From: JAFECT01 sp036501825
Lineage (GTDB): Bacteria; Pseudomonadota; Alphaproteobacteria; Caulobacterales; Caulobacteraceae
NCBI GenBank assembly: GCA_036501825.1
Contig: DASXZP010000026.1
Coordinates: forward strand, 1-64,000
Length of the DNA: 64,000 nt
Direction of reading: 5' to 3'
The stretch's first letter is position 1; each line of letters starts with the position of its first letter. Below, piece by piece: positions 1 through 8,346 of this stretch. The translations under genes and the position numbers were made by a program. Below the pieces are notes generated by a model, which saw only the letters and a list, made by a program, of their open reading frames with translations, was not told where the DNA came from and did no database searches.

Positions 1-525
1 GTAGAGCAGGGTGACCTGGCTCTTGGCGTCGGGCTCCAGTTCCGGGCGCTCGCCGGAATGGCGCGCTTCGGCGAGGCGCTTCAGGATGTTGTGCGAATAC
101 TGCAGCGTCGCGGGCATCAGCTCCGGCGTCTCGTCGGTGGCGAAGCCGAACATGATGCCCTGATCGCCGGCGCCTTCGTCCTTGCCCTCGGCAGCGTCGA
201 CGCCGACGGCGATGTCGGCGGACTGGGCGTGCAGCCAGCAATCGTACTCGGCGCGTTCCCAGTGGAAGCCGTCCTGGGCGTAGCCGATGTCCTTGACCGC
301 GGCGCGGACCTTTTCCTCCAGGCTGTCGATGATGCCCTCGGGGCCGCGCACTTCGCCGGCCAGAACAATGCGGTTGGTGGTGACCAGGGTCTCGCAGGCG
401 ACCCGCGCCTCGGGCTCGGCCGCGAGGAAGGCGTCGACCACGGTGTCGGAGATGCGGTCGGCGACCTTGTCGGGGTGGCCCTCGGACACGCTCTCGCTGG
501 TGAAGATGTAGGACGGACGGATCAC
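1..525 (-). CDS. metK: S-adenosylmethionine synthetase, N-terminal part (cut by window edge)
   Basis: Makes S-adenosylmethionine from methionine and ATP in the cytoplasm. The reverse strand translates from a GTG at 525 as VIRPSYIFTSESVSEGHPDK..., the signature MetK start with the SEGHPDK ATP/methionine-binding motif. It continues through GDQGIMFG (about residue 120), a hallmark of the family. 175 codons are present and the reading frame runs off the window at base 1, so roughly the first 45% of the usual 390-400 residues is seen. GTG is chosen because the family begins a few residues before YIFTSESV. The gene is divergent from the marR-like gene, with an 87-base intergenic region that holds a perfect palindrome. 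Identification is very secure. Confidence 0.97.
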   Translation of the reverse strand, partial: MIRPSYIFTSESVSEGHPDKVADRISDTVVDAFLAAEPEARVACETLVTTNRIVLAGEVRGPEGIIDSLEEKVRAAVKDIGYAQDGFHWERAEYDCWLHAQSADIAVGVDAAEGKDEGAGDQGIMFGFATDETPELMPATLQYSHNILKRLAEARHSGERPELEPDAKSQVTLLY

Positions 526-574
526 GGGCTGTCTCCACGAGAGGCTGACGCCCAGAGGTGGCACACGACAGATA

Positions 575-586
575 AACTTGCAAGTT
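575..586. promoter_or_regulatory. Perfect 12-bp palindrome, candidate MarR operator
   Basis: AACTTGCAAGTT is a perfect palindrome lying 27 bases upstream of the MarR-type gene and 50 bases upstream of metK. MarR dimers bind short palindromes of this kind next to their own genes, so autoregulation of the marR-MFS pair is likely. The binding itself is inferred. Confidence 0.5.
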
Positions 587-612
587 AGGCTTTAATGTTT
601 TAGGGTGGCCCC

Positions 613-1050
613 ATGTCAAACGACGCCCGCCTAGAAGGCCTTGCCGTGGAGCTTTCCACCGCCATCGGCCAATTTCACCGCCGGGTGCGTGCCGCCGCCG
701 CCGGGGAATCGGGCGAACTGAACCTGTCGCAAACCGCCACCATCGTCCGCCTCGATAAGAACGGGCGGATGACGACCTCGGACCTGGCGCGGGCGGAATC
801 GATGAAGCCGCAATCCATGGGCGCCATTCTCGCCTCCCTCGAAGAGGAGGGCCTGGTCGAGCGCCGCCCCCATCCCACCGATGGCCGTCAGGTCGAGTTC
901 AACCTGACGCCGAAGGGCGTCGAGGCGCGCCGCCGGCGCAGCGTCGCCAAACGCGAATGGCTGATGGCCGCGCTTTCGAAACTGACCCAAGCCGAACGCG
1001 AAGCGCTTCTCTCCGCCGTTGCGCTCATCAAGCGCATGGGTGACGGGTGA
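613..1050 (+). CDS. MarR family transcriptional regulator
   Basis: A 145-residue winged-helix regulator of the usual MarR length. The recognition region is visible as TSDLARAESMKPQSMGAILASLEEEGLVERRPHPTDGR in overview, with the wing motif HPTDGRQVEFNLTPKG around residues 85-105. This matches the DxR wing of MarR/SlyA proteins. It probably represses the MFS gene that follows: the downstream start codon overlaps its stop by 4 bases (GTGA), so the two are translationally coupled. A perfect palindrome lies just upstream and is the natural operator. The ligand cannot be told from sequence; exported drugs or phenolic compounds are typical for this family. Confidence 0.9.
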   Translation: MSNDARLEGLAVELSTAIGQFHRRVRAAAAGESGELNLSQTATIVRLDKNGRMTTSDLARAESMKPQSMGAILASLEEEGLVERRPHPTDGRQVEFNLTPKGVEARRRRSVAKREWLMAALSKLTQAEREALLSAVALIKRMGDG

Positions 1051-2354
1051 GCGGCGGCGCGACCGCGAGCCCGCGCCGCACCGGCGCCTTCCGTTCGCTG
1101 CGCAATCCCAATTACAGGCTTTGGATTTCCGGCGCGGTGGTGTCGGACACCGGGGCCTGGATTCAGCGCATCGCTCAGGACTGGCTGGTGCTGACGCAGT
1201 TGACGCATCACAGTGCGTCAGCCGTCGGCGTGGTCATGGCGCTCCAACTGCTGCCGGGCGTACTGCTGCTACCCCTGGCGGGGTTCGCGTCTGACCGGTT
1301 CGACCGGCGCAAGCTTTTGTTTTTGACCCAGGGCGGCTTGGGCTTTCTCGCGCTCGGCCTCGGACTGCTCACCGTGTTCGGCATGGTGCAGCTCTGGCAC
1401 GTGTGGATCTTTGCCTTTTTATCGGGATGCGTTTCGTCCTTCGACGCGCCCGCGCGTCACACCTTTGCTGCCGAACTGGTGGGCGAAGAGGACCTGGCCA
1501 ACGCGGTGTCGCTGAACTCTACCTCGTTCAATCTGGCGCGCCTCACGGGGCCGGCGGTCGCCGGCGTTCTGATCGGTGCGGTCGGCACGGGGCCGGCATT
1601 CCTGATCAACGCCGCGTCCTTCGGCGCCGTCCTGTGTTCACTGTTCTTCATCCGCGTGCACGCCCTGCACCGCCGGGCCAAGGCGCCGCCGGGCGGCTTT
1701 GGCGGGATCGCCGACGGTTTCCGCTATGTCTGGCGCCGGCCAGACCTGCGTGCGGTCCTCATCATGCTTTTTGTGTTCGGCGCCCTGGCGTTGAACCTGC
1801 CGATCTATATTTCGACCATGACGGTCACTGTCTTTCACGGCGGCGCCGATCACTACGGGCTGCTGACCTCGGTCATGGCCATCGGATCCATCGCCGGCGC
1901 GGTGCTGACGGCGCGCCTGCCGCGACCGGGCATGGTGCTGTTGATGTCGAGCGGCGCCCTCTTCGGTCTGGGCTTCGGGCTCGCGGCGCTGGCGCCCAAC
2001 GCCTGGACCTTCGGCGCGACTTTGATGATCGCGGGCGCCGCGGCCGTGGCTTTCACCACCGCGTCCAGCAGCTTCATGCAGCTCGCCACCGAACCCGCCA
2101 TGCGCGGGCGTGTGATCGGCATCCGCATCGCCGTCGCCACCCTTGGCGGGCCGATCGGCGCGCCGCTGGCCGGCTGGGTTGCCGACACGTTCGGGCCGCG
2201 TTGCGCGTGTTGGCTCGCAGCCGGTGCGGGCGTGATCACCGCTGCGGTGGGGCTGGTCTATCTAGTGCGCCAGCGCGGCCTGCGCCTGCGCGTAAGCGAC
2301 GGCCGCGTGCATTTCAGCCTCGATGCGTCGAACGTGCACGGAGCGAGTGCGTGA
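1047..2354 (+). CDS. MFS transporter (MFS_3 / EntS-like exporter)
   Basis: A 435-residue inner-membrane protein with about 12 hydrophobic segments. The N-terminal FRSLRNPNYRLWISGAVVSD and the following WIQRIAQDWLV are typical of the MFS_3 group (enterobactin exporter EntS and related drug exporters). The cytoplasmic loop SDRFDRRKLL is the conserved MFS motif A. The start is GTG, overlapping the end of the MarR gene by 4 bases, which implies co-translation and regulation by that protein. Export of a small toxic compound is the likely role; the substrate is unknown. Confidence 0.88.
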   Translation: MSGGATASPRRTGAFRSLRNPNYRLWISGAVVSDTGAWIQRIAQDWLVLTQLTHHSASAVGVVMALQLLPGVLLLPLAGFASDRFDRRKLLFLTQGGLGFLALGLGLLTVFGMVQLWHVWIFAFLSGCVSSFDAPARHTFAAELVGEEDLANAVSLNSTSFNLARLTGPAVAGVLIGAVGTGPAFLINAASFGAVLCSLFFIRVHALHRRAKAPPGGFGGIADGFRYVWRRPDLRAVLIMLFVFGALALNLPIYISTMTVTVFHGGADHYGLLTSVMAIGSIAGAVLTARLPRPGMVLLMSSGALFGLGFGLAALAPNAWTFGATLMIAGAAAVAFTTASSSFMQLATEPAMRGRVIGIRIAVATLGGPIGAPLAGWVADTFGPRCACWLAAGAGVITAAVGLVYLVRQRGLRLRVSDGRVHFSLDASNVHGASA

Positions 2355-2611
2355 GCGACAAAGGGATGGCTATTGGCCTCCGCAAGTCGATGGAGTCGCT
2401 CGAAGGGGGAATGGCGCACGGAACGTGCATCCTGGCCGCGAGCGATCCCGGTGCGCGCCTGCGACGCGGCGGCGCAGCCGTCCGGACCCGCCGGAACGCC
2501 TCTAAAATCGAGCAAAGAGCAACGATTTTAAACATTTGGGGGACGGATGACCCCGCGATCTGCGAGCATTTGAAAACCTAAACAAACGTCCATTTTTACA
2601 GATATATGAAA

Positions 2612-2626
2612 AGGGATTGTATCCCT
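2612..2626. promoter_or_regulatory. Inverted repeat AGGGAT-TGT-ATCCCT, candidate operator
   Basis: A perfect 6-bp dyad with a 3-base spacer lies in the AT-rich part of the receptor upstream region, next to a likely promoter. Its position suggests an operator for the receptor gene. No known binding consensus is recognised. Confidence 0.3.
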
Positions 2627-2649
2627 ATAAAAAATGCTTGCCTTCGCGT

Positions 2650-2673
2650 GGGTCCGAGATAATGCTCGGACCC
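2650..2673. repeat. Stem-loop, perfect 9-bp stem and 6-base loop
   Basis: GGGTCCGAG and CTCGGACCC pair perfectly around the loop ATAATG. No T-run follows on either strand, so it is not a standard intrinsic terminator. It could be a leader-RNA hairpin or an operator. Confidence 0.45.
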
Positions 2674-2915
2674 TGAAGTCGCGCGCTCAGCGCTGAAGGC
2701 AGCACACGCATCGAGCGGATGGCGAAGACGCCGCCGCATCGATGGGAGGTTTCGAGGACCTCCGTACAGCCGCACTCAGCGTCCGGGCCGCACATCGAGG
2801 GGTTAGCGATCAACCGCGCGTCGTCGAGGCCGCGCGCCACGGAATTCGCCTTCGGAGTCCAAACCCGTACGGACCCGCCGGCGCAACGAAAAACAACAAT
2901 ACGGGGGAGAGAGCT

Positions 2916-5327
2916 ATGCACCGGAATATCGCGCGTCTCGCGCTATCGACCACGTCTGCGCGCGCGCTTTCAGCCGGCGCGCTCGCTATCGGATTTGTCC
3001 TGATCGGCGCCTCCACCGCCGCTGCGGCGGATGATGCGGCGGCTCCGGCCGCGTCGGCCAACACGGTCCAGGAAGTCATCGTCACCGCGGAAAAACGCCC
3101 CGAGCCGCTGCAGAGGGTTCCGGTCGCAGTCCAGGTGGTGACCGGCGTCCAGCTGCAGGACAACAACGTCAACGCCCTGTCCGACCTGGCGCAGACGGTG
3201 CCGGACCTGCACATCGTCAACACCGGCAGCTATTCCAACTCGCTCAACATCCGCGGCATCGGCTCCGGCGCCGGCAATCCGGCCTTCGACCAGTCGGTCG
3301 CGATGTTCGTCGACGACATCTACTACGGCCGCGCCCACATGACCCAGGGCACCTTCCTGGACATGGACCGGATCGAGGTTCTGAAGGGTCCGCAGTCGAC
3401 CTTCTTCGGCAACAACGCCATCGCCGGCGCGCTGAACATGGTCACGGCCAAGCCAGGCTGGAATTCCGACGGCTATGCGCGCGTGTTGTACGGTTCGTAC
3501 GGCACCTATGCCGTTGAAGCGGCCGACAATATCCCGATCAACGACCAGTTCGCGGTCCGCATCGCGGGCATCGCCAACGGCGACTCCGGTTGGATTCGCA
3601 ACGTCGATACCGGCGGTCTCGCGCCGATCGAGCACAACGAACAGGGCCGCATCACCTTCGCCTGGAAGCCGTCGCAGGATTTCGACGCCACCCTCAAGCT
3701 TGAGGCCGGCGAGGATAAAATCAGCGGCTCTGCCTCCGATACACCGTTCCAGTGGATCAACTGTCCCCCGCCCGCGCCCTTGGCGACAAAGGGCATCAAC
3801 AATTTCTGTCCCTTCGCCATCGCGCGCCACGTGCCGATGGGCTTCGGCAACAACAACAACTCCGGCCTGTCCGACCAATACGCCGACCTGAAGACCGACG
3901 ACGTCGTCCTCAACATGAACTGGCATCTGGCCGGCGGCCTTACCCTGACTTCGGTCACCGGCTACGCCGGCTACGACTTCACCTCGCACGAGGACAACGC
4001 CAGCGCGGGCACCCCCGTGCTTTCGACCAACTCCTTCATGCCGGACAAGTACGACCAGTTCAGCGAAGAAGTTCGCCTCACTTCGCCCACCGATCAGCCG
4101 ATCGAATATATGATCGGCGCCTACTATCAGTACGACAAGATCCACGAGCTGATTAACGGCAACGCCGCCTATGTGGAATCTAGCTTCCCGACCTATGCGG
4201 CCCTGGGTCTGATCAGCCACGCCGACCTTCTGGCGCTGCAGGCGGCGCAGACGTTCGGCTACGACGTGGGCTACGATCAGAAGGAAAACGTCGAGTCGGT
4301 GTTCGGCTCGCTGGGCTGGAACATCACCGACAAGCTGAAACTCAACATCGGCCTGCGCGGCACCTCCGACCAAAAGAGCTTCGTCGGCACGATCGCCTAC
4401 GGCGCGGAAGCCGGCACCTACGGCGGCCTGATCCCCTTTGCCGCCGGGCTGCAGCACGACTTGGCCTTCATCCTCGGCCCTCCCGGCGCCTACCCCTATT
4501 CGCGCACCGACAAGGCGCTGATGGGCAATGTCGGGGTGCAGTACCAGATTGATCCGCAGGCGATGCTCTACGCGACCGTGTCGCGCGGCTTCAAGGCGGG
4601 CGGCTTCAACGCCATTTCGCCGAGCCCAATCGGCGGCCTGATCGAGCCGACCTACAGTCCCGAATACGTCGACTCCTATGAAGTCGGCGTGAAGAGCAAG
4701 TGGTTCGACAACCGCGTCCTGATCAACTTCGACCTGTTCCGCGAAAACTACGCAGACCTGCAGGTGAACGCCCTCGTCCAGTTGCCAGTCAACTCGACCA
4801 TCGCGGTGACCAACGCGGCGTCGTCGGTCTCGCAGGGCGCCGAACTCCAGACCCAGTGGGTTCTCGGCGATCACTTCGACCTGAAAGCCAACATCACCTA
4901 TCTCGACGCCCACTACGACAGCTATCTGAACGCGTCGCCGACCTATCTGGAAAAGCAGAACCACGTCACGCACCAGAACCTGTCGGGCCGTCCTTTGGAT
5001 TTCGCGCCGAAGTGGAGCGGATCGGTGACCGCTGAGTATCATACCGAGCTGCCGGGCGAGTACCGGCTGTCGGCTGAGCTCACGCCGTTCTACCAGAGCA
5101 GCTATTACAACAGCGCCGGCACCGACGATCCGAACTTCGTTATCCCGGGCAAGACCCGCCTGGACGGCCGGATCACGCTCGACTCGCCGGGCCGCCGCTG
5201 GGCGGTGGACCTGATCGGAAACAACATCACCAACGCGGTGATCCCGGTCTCCTACGGCACCAACAATACGCTGGGCGGCAAGGAGGAGCCGGTCAACGTG
5301 TCCCTGCAATTGCGTTTCAAGTGGTAA
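2916..5327 (+). CDS. TonB-dependent outer-membrane receptor
   Basis: Energised uptake of a bulky or scarce substrate across the outer membrane. 803 residues: a signal peptide to about residue 38 (ends ...STAAAADD), then a TonB box-like segment VQEVIVTAEKR at about 51-61. Next comes the plug domain with LNIRGIGSG and DRIEVLKGPQSTFFG (about 145-170), then a long beta-barrel ending in the aromatic residue W (LQLRFKW), as outer-membrane proteins do. The ATG at 2916 is chosen over an in-frame upstream start because it has a strong ribosome binding site and directly precedes the signal peptide. It lies upstream of and co-directional with a permease and catabolic enzymes, so it probably imports their substrate. 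A terminator-like hairpin follows it, so it may also be transcribed separately. Confidence 0.95.
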   Translation: MHRNIARLALSTTSARALSAGALAIGFVLIGASTAAAADDAAAPAASANTVQEVIVTAEKRPEPLQRVPVAVQVVTGVQLQDNNVNALSDLAQTVPDLHIVNTGSYSNSLNIRGIGSGAGNPAFDQSVAMFVDDIYYGRAHMTQGTFLDMDRIEVLKGPQSTFFGNNAIAGALNMVTAKPGWNSDGYARVLYGSYGTYAVEAADNIPINDQFAVRIAGIANGDSGWIRNVDTGGLAPIEHNEQGRITFAWKPSQDFDATLKLEAGEDKISGSASDTPFQWINCPPPAPLATKGINNFCPFAIARHVPMGFGNNNNSGLSDQYADLKTDDVVLNMNWHLAGGLTLTSVTGYAGYDFTSHEDNASAGTPVLSTNSFMPDKYDQFSEEVRLTSPTDQPIEYMIGAYYQYDKIHELINGNAAYVESSFPTYAALGLISHADLLALQAAQTFGYDVGYDQKENVESVFGSLGWNITDKLKLNIGLRGTSDQKSFVGTIAYGAEAGTYGGLIPFAAGLQHDLAFILGPPGAYPYSRTDKALMGNVGVQYQIDPQAMLYATVSRGFKAGGFNAISPSPIGGLIEPTYSPEYVDSYEVGVKSKWFDNRVLINFDLFRENYADLQVNALVQLPVNSTIAVTNAASSVSQGAELQTQWVLGDHFDLKANITYLDAHYDSYLNASPTYLEKQNHVTHQNLSGRPLDFAPKWSGSVTAEYHTELPGEYRLSAELTPFYQSSYYNSAGTDDPNFVIPGKTRLDGRITLDSPGRRWAVDLIGNNITNAVIPVSYGTNNTLGGKEEPVNVSLQLRFKW

Positions 5328-5342
5328 CTTCCTGACGACTGC

Positions 5343-5384
5343 GTCCCCCGGCCGCGCCGCAAGCAAGGCCGGGGGACGAATTTT
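5343..5384 (+). terminator. Intrinsic terminator-like hairpin after the receptor gene
   Basis: A perfect 11-bp GC-rich stem (GTCCCCCGGCC with GGCCGGGGGAC, 5343-5353 and 5367-5377) and a 13-base loop are followed shortly by TTTT at 5381-5384. It lies 15 bases after the receptor stop and would reduce read-through into the permease gene. Confidence 0.6.
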
Positions 5385-5418
5385 CGGCTATAGTCGGAAC
5401 AGGAGCAGGGAGCAGACA

Positions 5419-6636
5419 GTGAACGCGCAGAGAGGGGTCGTCTCGGCCCTCTGGTTTCTCTTCCTCGTCAATTATCTCGATCGTGTGGCGCTGAGCTTCG
5501 CCGGACCCTCGATCATGAAGTCCCTGCACATGACGCCGACCGATTTCGGCGTGGTCCTGGGTTCCTTCGGCATCGGTTATCTCCTGGCGCAGCTTCCCGG
5601 CGGCTTGCTGGCAGATCGGATCGGCGCGCGCGCCATGCTGGTGATCAGCCCGCTGCTGTGGGCGGTGTTCACCGGCCTGACAGGCCTGGCCACGACAATC
5701 GCTGTATTTGTGGCGGTGCGCATCTGCTTCGGCTTTTCCGAAGGCCTGTCCAACACCTCGGCTTACAAGGTCGTCGGCGAACATTTTGCGCCGAAGGGGC
5801 GGGCCCGTGCGGTCGCCCTCAACAACACCGCCATCCCGCTCGCGCCCCTGTTCGCCGGTATCCTGGTCGGTAAGCTGGTGGGCGCCTACGGCTGGCAGAT
5901 GATGTTCTTCCTCATGACCATTCCAGCGGTCTTGGCAGCGCTCGTCACCTTCTCGTTGATCCCAGGCAAGCCGACCTATGTGGCGAAGCCCGGGGAACTG
6001 CCAGCCGGCGAAAACGCCACGCTCGGCCAGCTGTTCGCGATGCCGAGCCTGCGCATCCTGTGTCTTGCCTGTTTCGCCTGGAACATCCCGTACTGGGGCT
6101 TTCTCGGCTGGATGCCGAGCTATCTCGCGCTTGCGCGGCACATCGACCTGAAGTCGGTCGGCATGCTCGCGGCGGTTCCCTATCTCTTTGCCTTCCTCGG
6201 GATGGTGATCGTCGGCTGGCTCGGCAGCACGGTGCTGCACCGCCGGTGCTCGGAACTGATCGCGATCTGTTTCCTGGGCGGAGCGGGAGGCCTCTACTTC
6301 GCCTTCCAGGCCGAGACCCTGACCTATTGTCTGGTCGGTCTATCGATCACGGCTTTCTTCCTGTTCGCGACCCTTGGACCGGTCGGCAAGACCGCGCTGG
6401 ACCTGGCGCCTGAGCGCCGGCGCGCCGCATTTGTCGGAATTTACAACAGCGTCGGCCAGGTCGGCAGCATCGTGGCGCCGCCGATCATCGGCTTTCTGGT
6501 CACCAAGACCGGGACCTTCGCCACCGGCATCGGTTTCATGATCGGCGCCAGCATCGTCGCCGCGCTTTGTTTCATTGCGCTGGCGAAATATACCCGGCAG
6601 GCGACCGCGCCAATAGCCGCGCCGCTCGTGGCCTGA
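5419..6636 (+). CDS. MFS permease, anion:cation symporter (ACS) type
   Basis: 405 residues with about 12 membrane segments. The N-terminus NYLDRVALSFAGPSIMKSL and the following LADRIGAR loop are typical of the ACS family, which moves organic anions such as hexuronates, glucarate or phthalate across the inner membrane. The start is GTG with AGGAGCAGGG just upstream. It is followed at 13 bases by an SDR gene and then a LigI-like lactonase and cupin, so it is probably the inner-membrane step for the same carboxylated substrate. The exact substrate cannot be read from sequence. Confidence 0.9.
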   Translation: MNAQRGVVSALWFLFLVNYLDRVALSFAGPSIMKSLHMTPTDFGVVLGSFGIGYLLAQLPGGLLADRIGARAMLVISPLLWAVFTGLTGLATTIAVFVAVRICFGFSEGLSNTSAYKVVGEHFAPKGRARAVALNNTAIPLAPLFAGILVGKLVGAYGWQMMFFLMTIPAVLAALVTFSLIPGKPTYVAKPGELPAGENATLGQLFAMPSLRILCLACFAWNIPYWGFLGWMPSYLALARHIDLKSVGMLAAVPYLFAFLGMVIVGWLGSTVLHRRCSELIAICFLGGAGGLYFAFQAETLTYCLVGLSITAFFLFATLGPVGKTALDLAPERRRAAFVGIYNSVGQVGSIVAPPIIGFLVTKTGTFATGIGFMIGASIVAALCFIALAKYTRQATAPIAAPLVA

Positions 6637-6649
6637 GCGGCAGCCGATC

Positions 6650-7408
6650 GTGGGCGCCTTCAAGGACAGGATTTCGCTGGTGATCGGCGGCGCCGGCGGC
6701 ATGGGCCTGGCAGCATCCAAAGCGCTCGCCGACAAGGGTGCGACCGTGGTGGTGGCGGATCTCGACGCGCACGCCGCCAAGCGCGCCGCCCAGCAGATCG
6801 CCGACGCCGGAGGCGACGCGCGGTCCTATCAGGTGGACGTCGCGTCCACCGCGGCTTTGCGCGACTTGTTCGGTTACATCGAGACGACCTGGGGTCGCCT
6901 TAACGTACTGTTCAACAATGTGGGCTCGCGCTGCGCCAGCGGTTTCGACGTCGGTGAAGACGACTTCGACGCGGCGATGGCCATCAACGTGAAGTCCCAC
7001 TTCTTCGCGCTGAACCTTGCTGCGCCCCTGCTGCGCCGGGGCGCGCCGCACGCGTCGGCGGTGGTGATGGCGTCTGGGGCGGCGCTGAAGTATTTCGGCC
7101 GCAGCCCTCTCTATTCCATCAGCAAGGCGGCGGCGGTGATGACCGCAAAGGCGTTTGCCCAGCACCTGGGTCCCGACGGCGTGCGGGTGAACGTGCTATG
7201 CCCAGGCGCGGTGGACACCGCCTTTCCGCTGCAGGGCGTCGACCCGGGCGCCCATGACGCGGTAATCGAGCGTCTGTCGCAACAAATCCCGCTCCGCCGC
7301 ATCGCCAAGCCGGAAGACGTGGGAAATCTGGTCGTCTTCCTCGCGTCGGACGAGGCGTCGTACCTGACCGGGCTGACCATCCCCGTGGACGGCGGGTTGC
7401 TAGGATGA
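6650..7408 (+). CDS. SDR family NAD(P)-dependent oxidoreductase
   Basis: 252 residues, the size of a classical short-chain dehydrogenase. The nucleotide-binding GGAGGMG motif is at about 9-15 and the NNVGS motif (NNAG variant) at about 87-91. The catalytic YSISK follows at about 153-157, then CPGAVDT. The C-terminal TGLTIPVDGG is typical. The start is GTG. The stop overlaps the next gene's ATG by 4 bases, indicating an operon. It probably oxidises a hydroxy group to form the lactone or keto intermediate that the downstream hydrolase opens; that order of reactions is inferred. Confidence 0.92.
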   Translation: MGAFKDRISLVIGGAGGMGLAASKALADKGATVVVADLDAHAAKRAAQQIADAGGDARSYQVDVASTAALRDLFGYIETTWGRLNVLFNNVGSRCASGFDVGEDDFDAAMAINVKSHFFALNLAAPLLRRGAPHASAVVMASGAALKYFGRSPLYSISKAAAVMTAKAFAQHLGPDGVRVNVLCPGAVDTAFPLQGVDPGAHDAVIERLSQQIPLRRIAKPEDVGNLVVFLASDEASYLTGLTIPVDGGLLG

Positions 7409-8331
7409 GCGTAGCCGCGCACGACAAGGCGGCTTTGCCCGGATGTCTGCCGCCGCGGCCGGCGCAACCGCCCGCCTCGTTCGAAGTTCCGCGCGGCGCC
7501 TGGGACACGCATGCCCACGTCATCGGCGGTGGACCCGACGCGCCTTTCGTCGCGCAGCGCAGCTATACGCCGCCGCCGGCGAGCGTGGACGCCTATGTCT
7601 CCATGCTGGACGCGGCTGGCGTCGACTTCGGCGTGCTGGTTCAGATCAGCGTGCACGGCGCCGACAACCGCCTGATCGCCGACGGCCTGCGGTCCTATCC
7701 GCAACGGTTGCGCGGGGTGATCTCCATCGATGGCGGCGAAGACGATGCGGAGCTCGAGGCGCTGCGCGACCTCGGCGTCTGCGGCATCCGTCTAAACGAG
7801 CACTTCGCCGGCGGCGCGGGCGCGGACCATCTGGAGCGTCTGGCCGACCGCTGCCGTCCGCTGGGCTGGCACGTGGACCTAGGCGTCAGCGCCGCACGCC
7901 TGCGCGAGCTCGCGCCGAGGCTGGCGCGCCTGGACCTGCCCGTAGTGATCGACCATATGGGCGCGCCGTCTCCCGCGTCGGGCGTGGACCATGCCGACTT
8001 CGCCGCAGCGATCGAGCTCGCAAACTTGGATCATTGCTGGATCAAGCTGTCCGGCGCCTATCGTTTCAGCGAGGCGGGTGCGCCCTACGACGATCTTACC
8101 CCCTTCGTCGGCGCCTTGATCGCCGCAGCGCCCAAGCGCACGATCTGGGCGGCGGACTGGCCCAATGTTGCGCTCAGTGATCCGGCGCGGATGCCGCAGA
8201 CGGGCGCGCAGCTCGATGCGCTGGCGCGTCAGATCGGCGACGCAAACCAGCTTCACGCCGTCCTGGTCGACAACCCGCTTGCGCTGTTCGGCCGGCCCGG
8301 CACGTCTGTGCGCCTCCCCGCGCACGGCTGA
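7405..8331 (+). CDS. LigI-like amidohydrolase (2-pyrone-4,6-dicarboxylate lactonase family)
   Basis: 308 residues of the amidohydrolase-2 superfamily. The motif WDTHAHV puts histidines at 36 and 38, VIDHMG puts a histidine at 184, and WAADWPN puts an aspartate at 251. This spacing closely follows the catalytic residues described for LigI, which hydrolyses 2-pyrone-4,6-dicarboxylate in lignin-aromatic catabolism. Related enzymes act on sugar lactones, so aromatic versus sugar-acid substrates cannot be separated by eye. The gene overlaps the SDR by 4 bases and is followed by a cupin gene. Confidence 0.85.
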   Translation: MSVAAHDKAALPGCLPPRPAQPPASFEVPRGAWDTHAHVIGGGPDAPFVAQRSYTPPPASVDAYVSMLDAAGVDFGVLVQISVHGADNRLIADGLRSYPQRLRGVISIDGGEDDAELEALRDLGVCGIRLNEHFAGGAGADHLERLADRCRPLGWHVDLGVSAARLRELAPRLARLDLPVVIDHMGAPSPASGVDHADFAAAIELANLDHCWIKLSGAYRFSEAGAPYDDLTPFVGALIAAAPKRTIWAADWPNVALSDPARMPQTGAQLDALARQIGDANQLHAVLVDNPLALFGRPGTSVRLPAHG

Positions 8332-8346
8332 CGAGAGGATTTGATC

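Larger units (their letters stand above)
2355..2915. other. Intergenic region upstream of the TonB-dependent receptor
   Basis: 561 bases without a convincing gene. Reading frames that cross it lack family features and a plausible start. Two inverted repeats are visible (2612-2626 and 2650-2673), as is an AT-richer stretch near 2570-2640 that could hold the receptor promoter. A strong ribosome binding site, GGGGGAGAG at 2903-2911, precedes the receptor ATG. Confidence 0.6.

Noticed and set aside
526..612. SAM-sensing riboswitch upstream of metK
   Set aside because: The 87-base leader shows only the MarR-type palindrome; no pseudoknot-like pairing pattern of SAM-II or SAM/SAH riboswitches could be drawn.
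2970..5366. Long open frame (798 codons) on the minus strand across the TonB receptor gene
   Set aside because: It is antisense to a clear receptor, has a low-complexity Arg/Val/Asp/Gly translation and no family motif. Such frames arise easily in high-GC genes.
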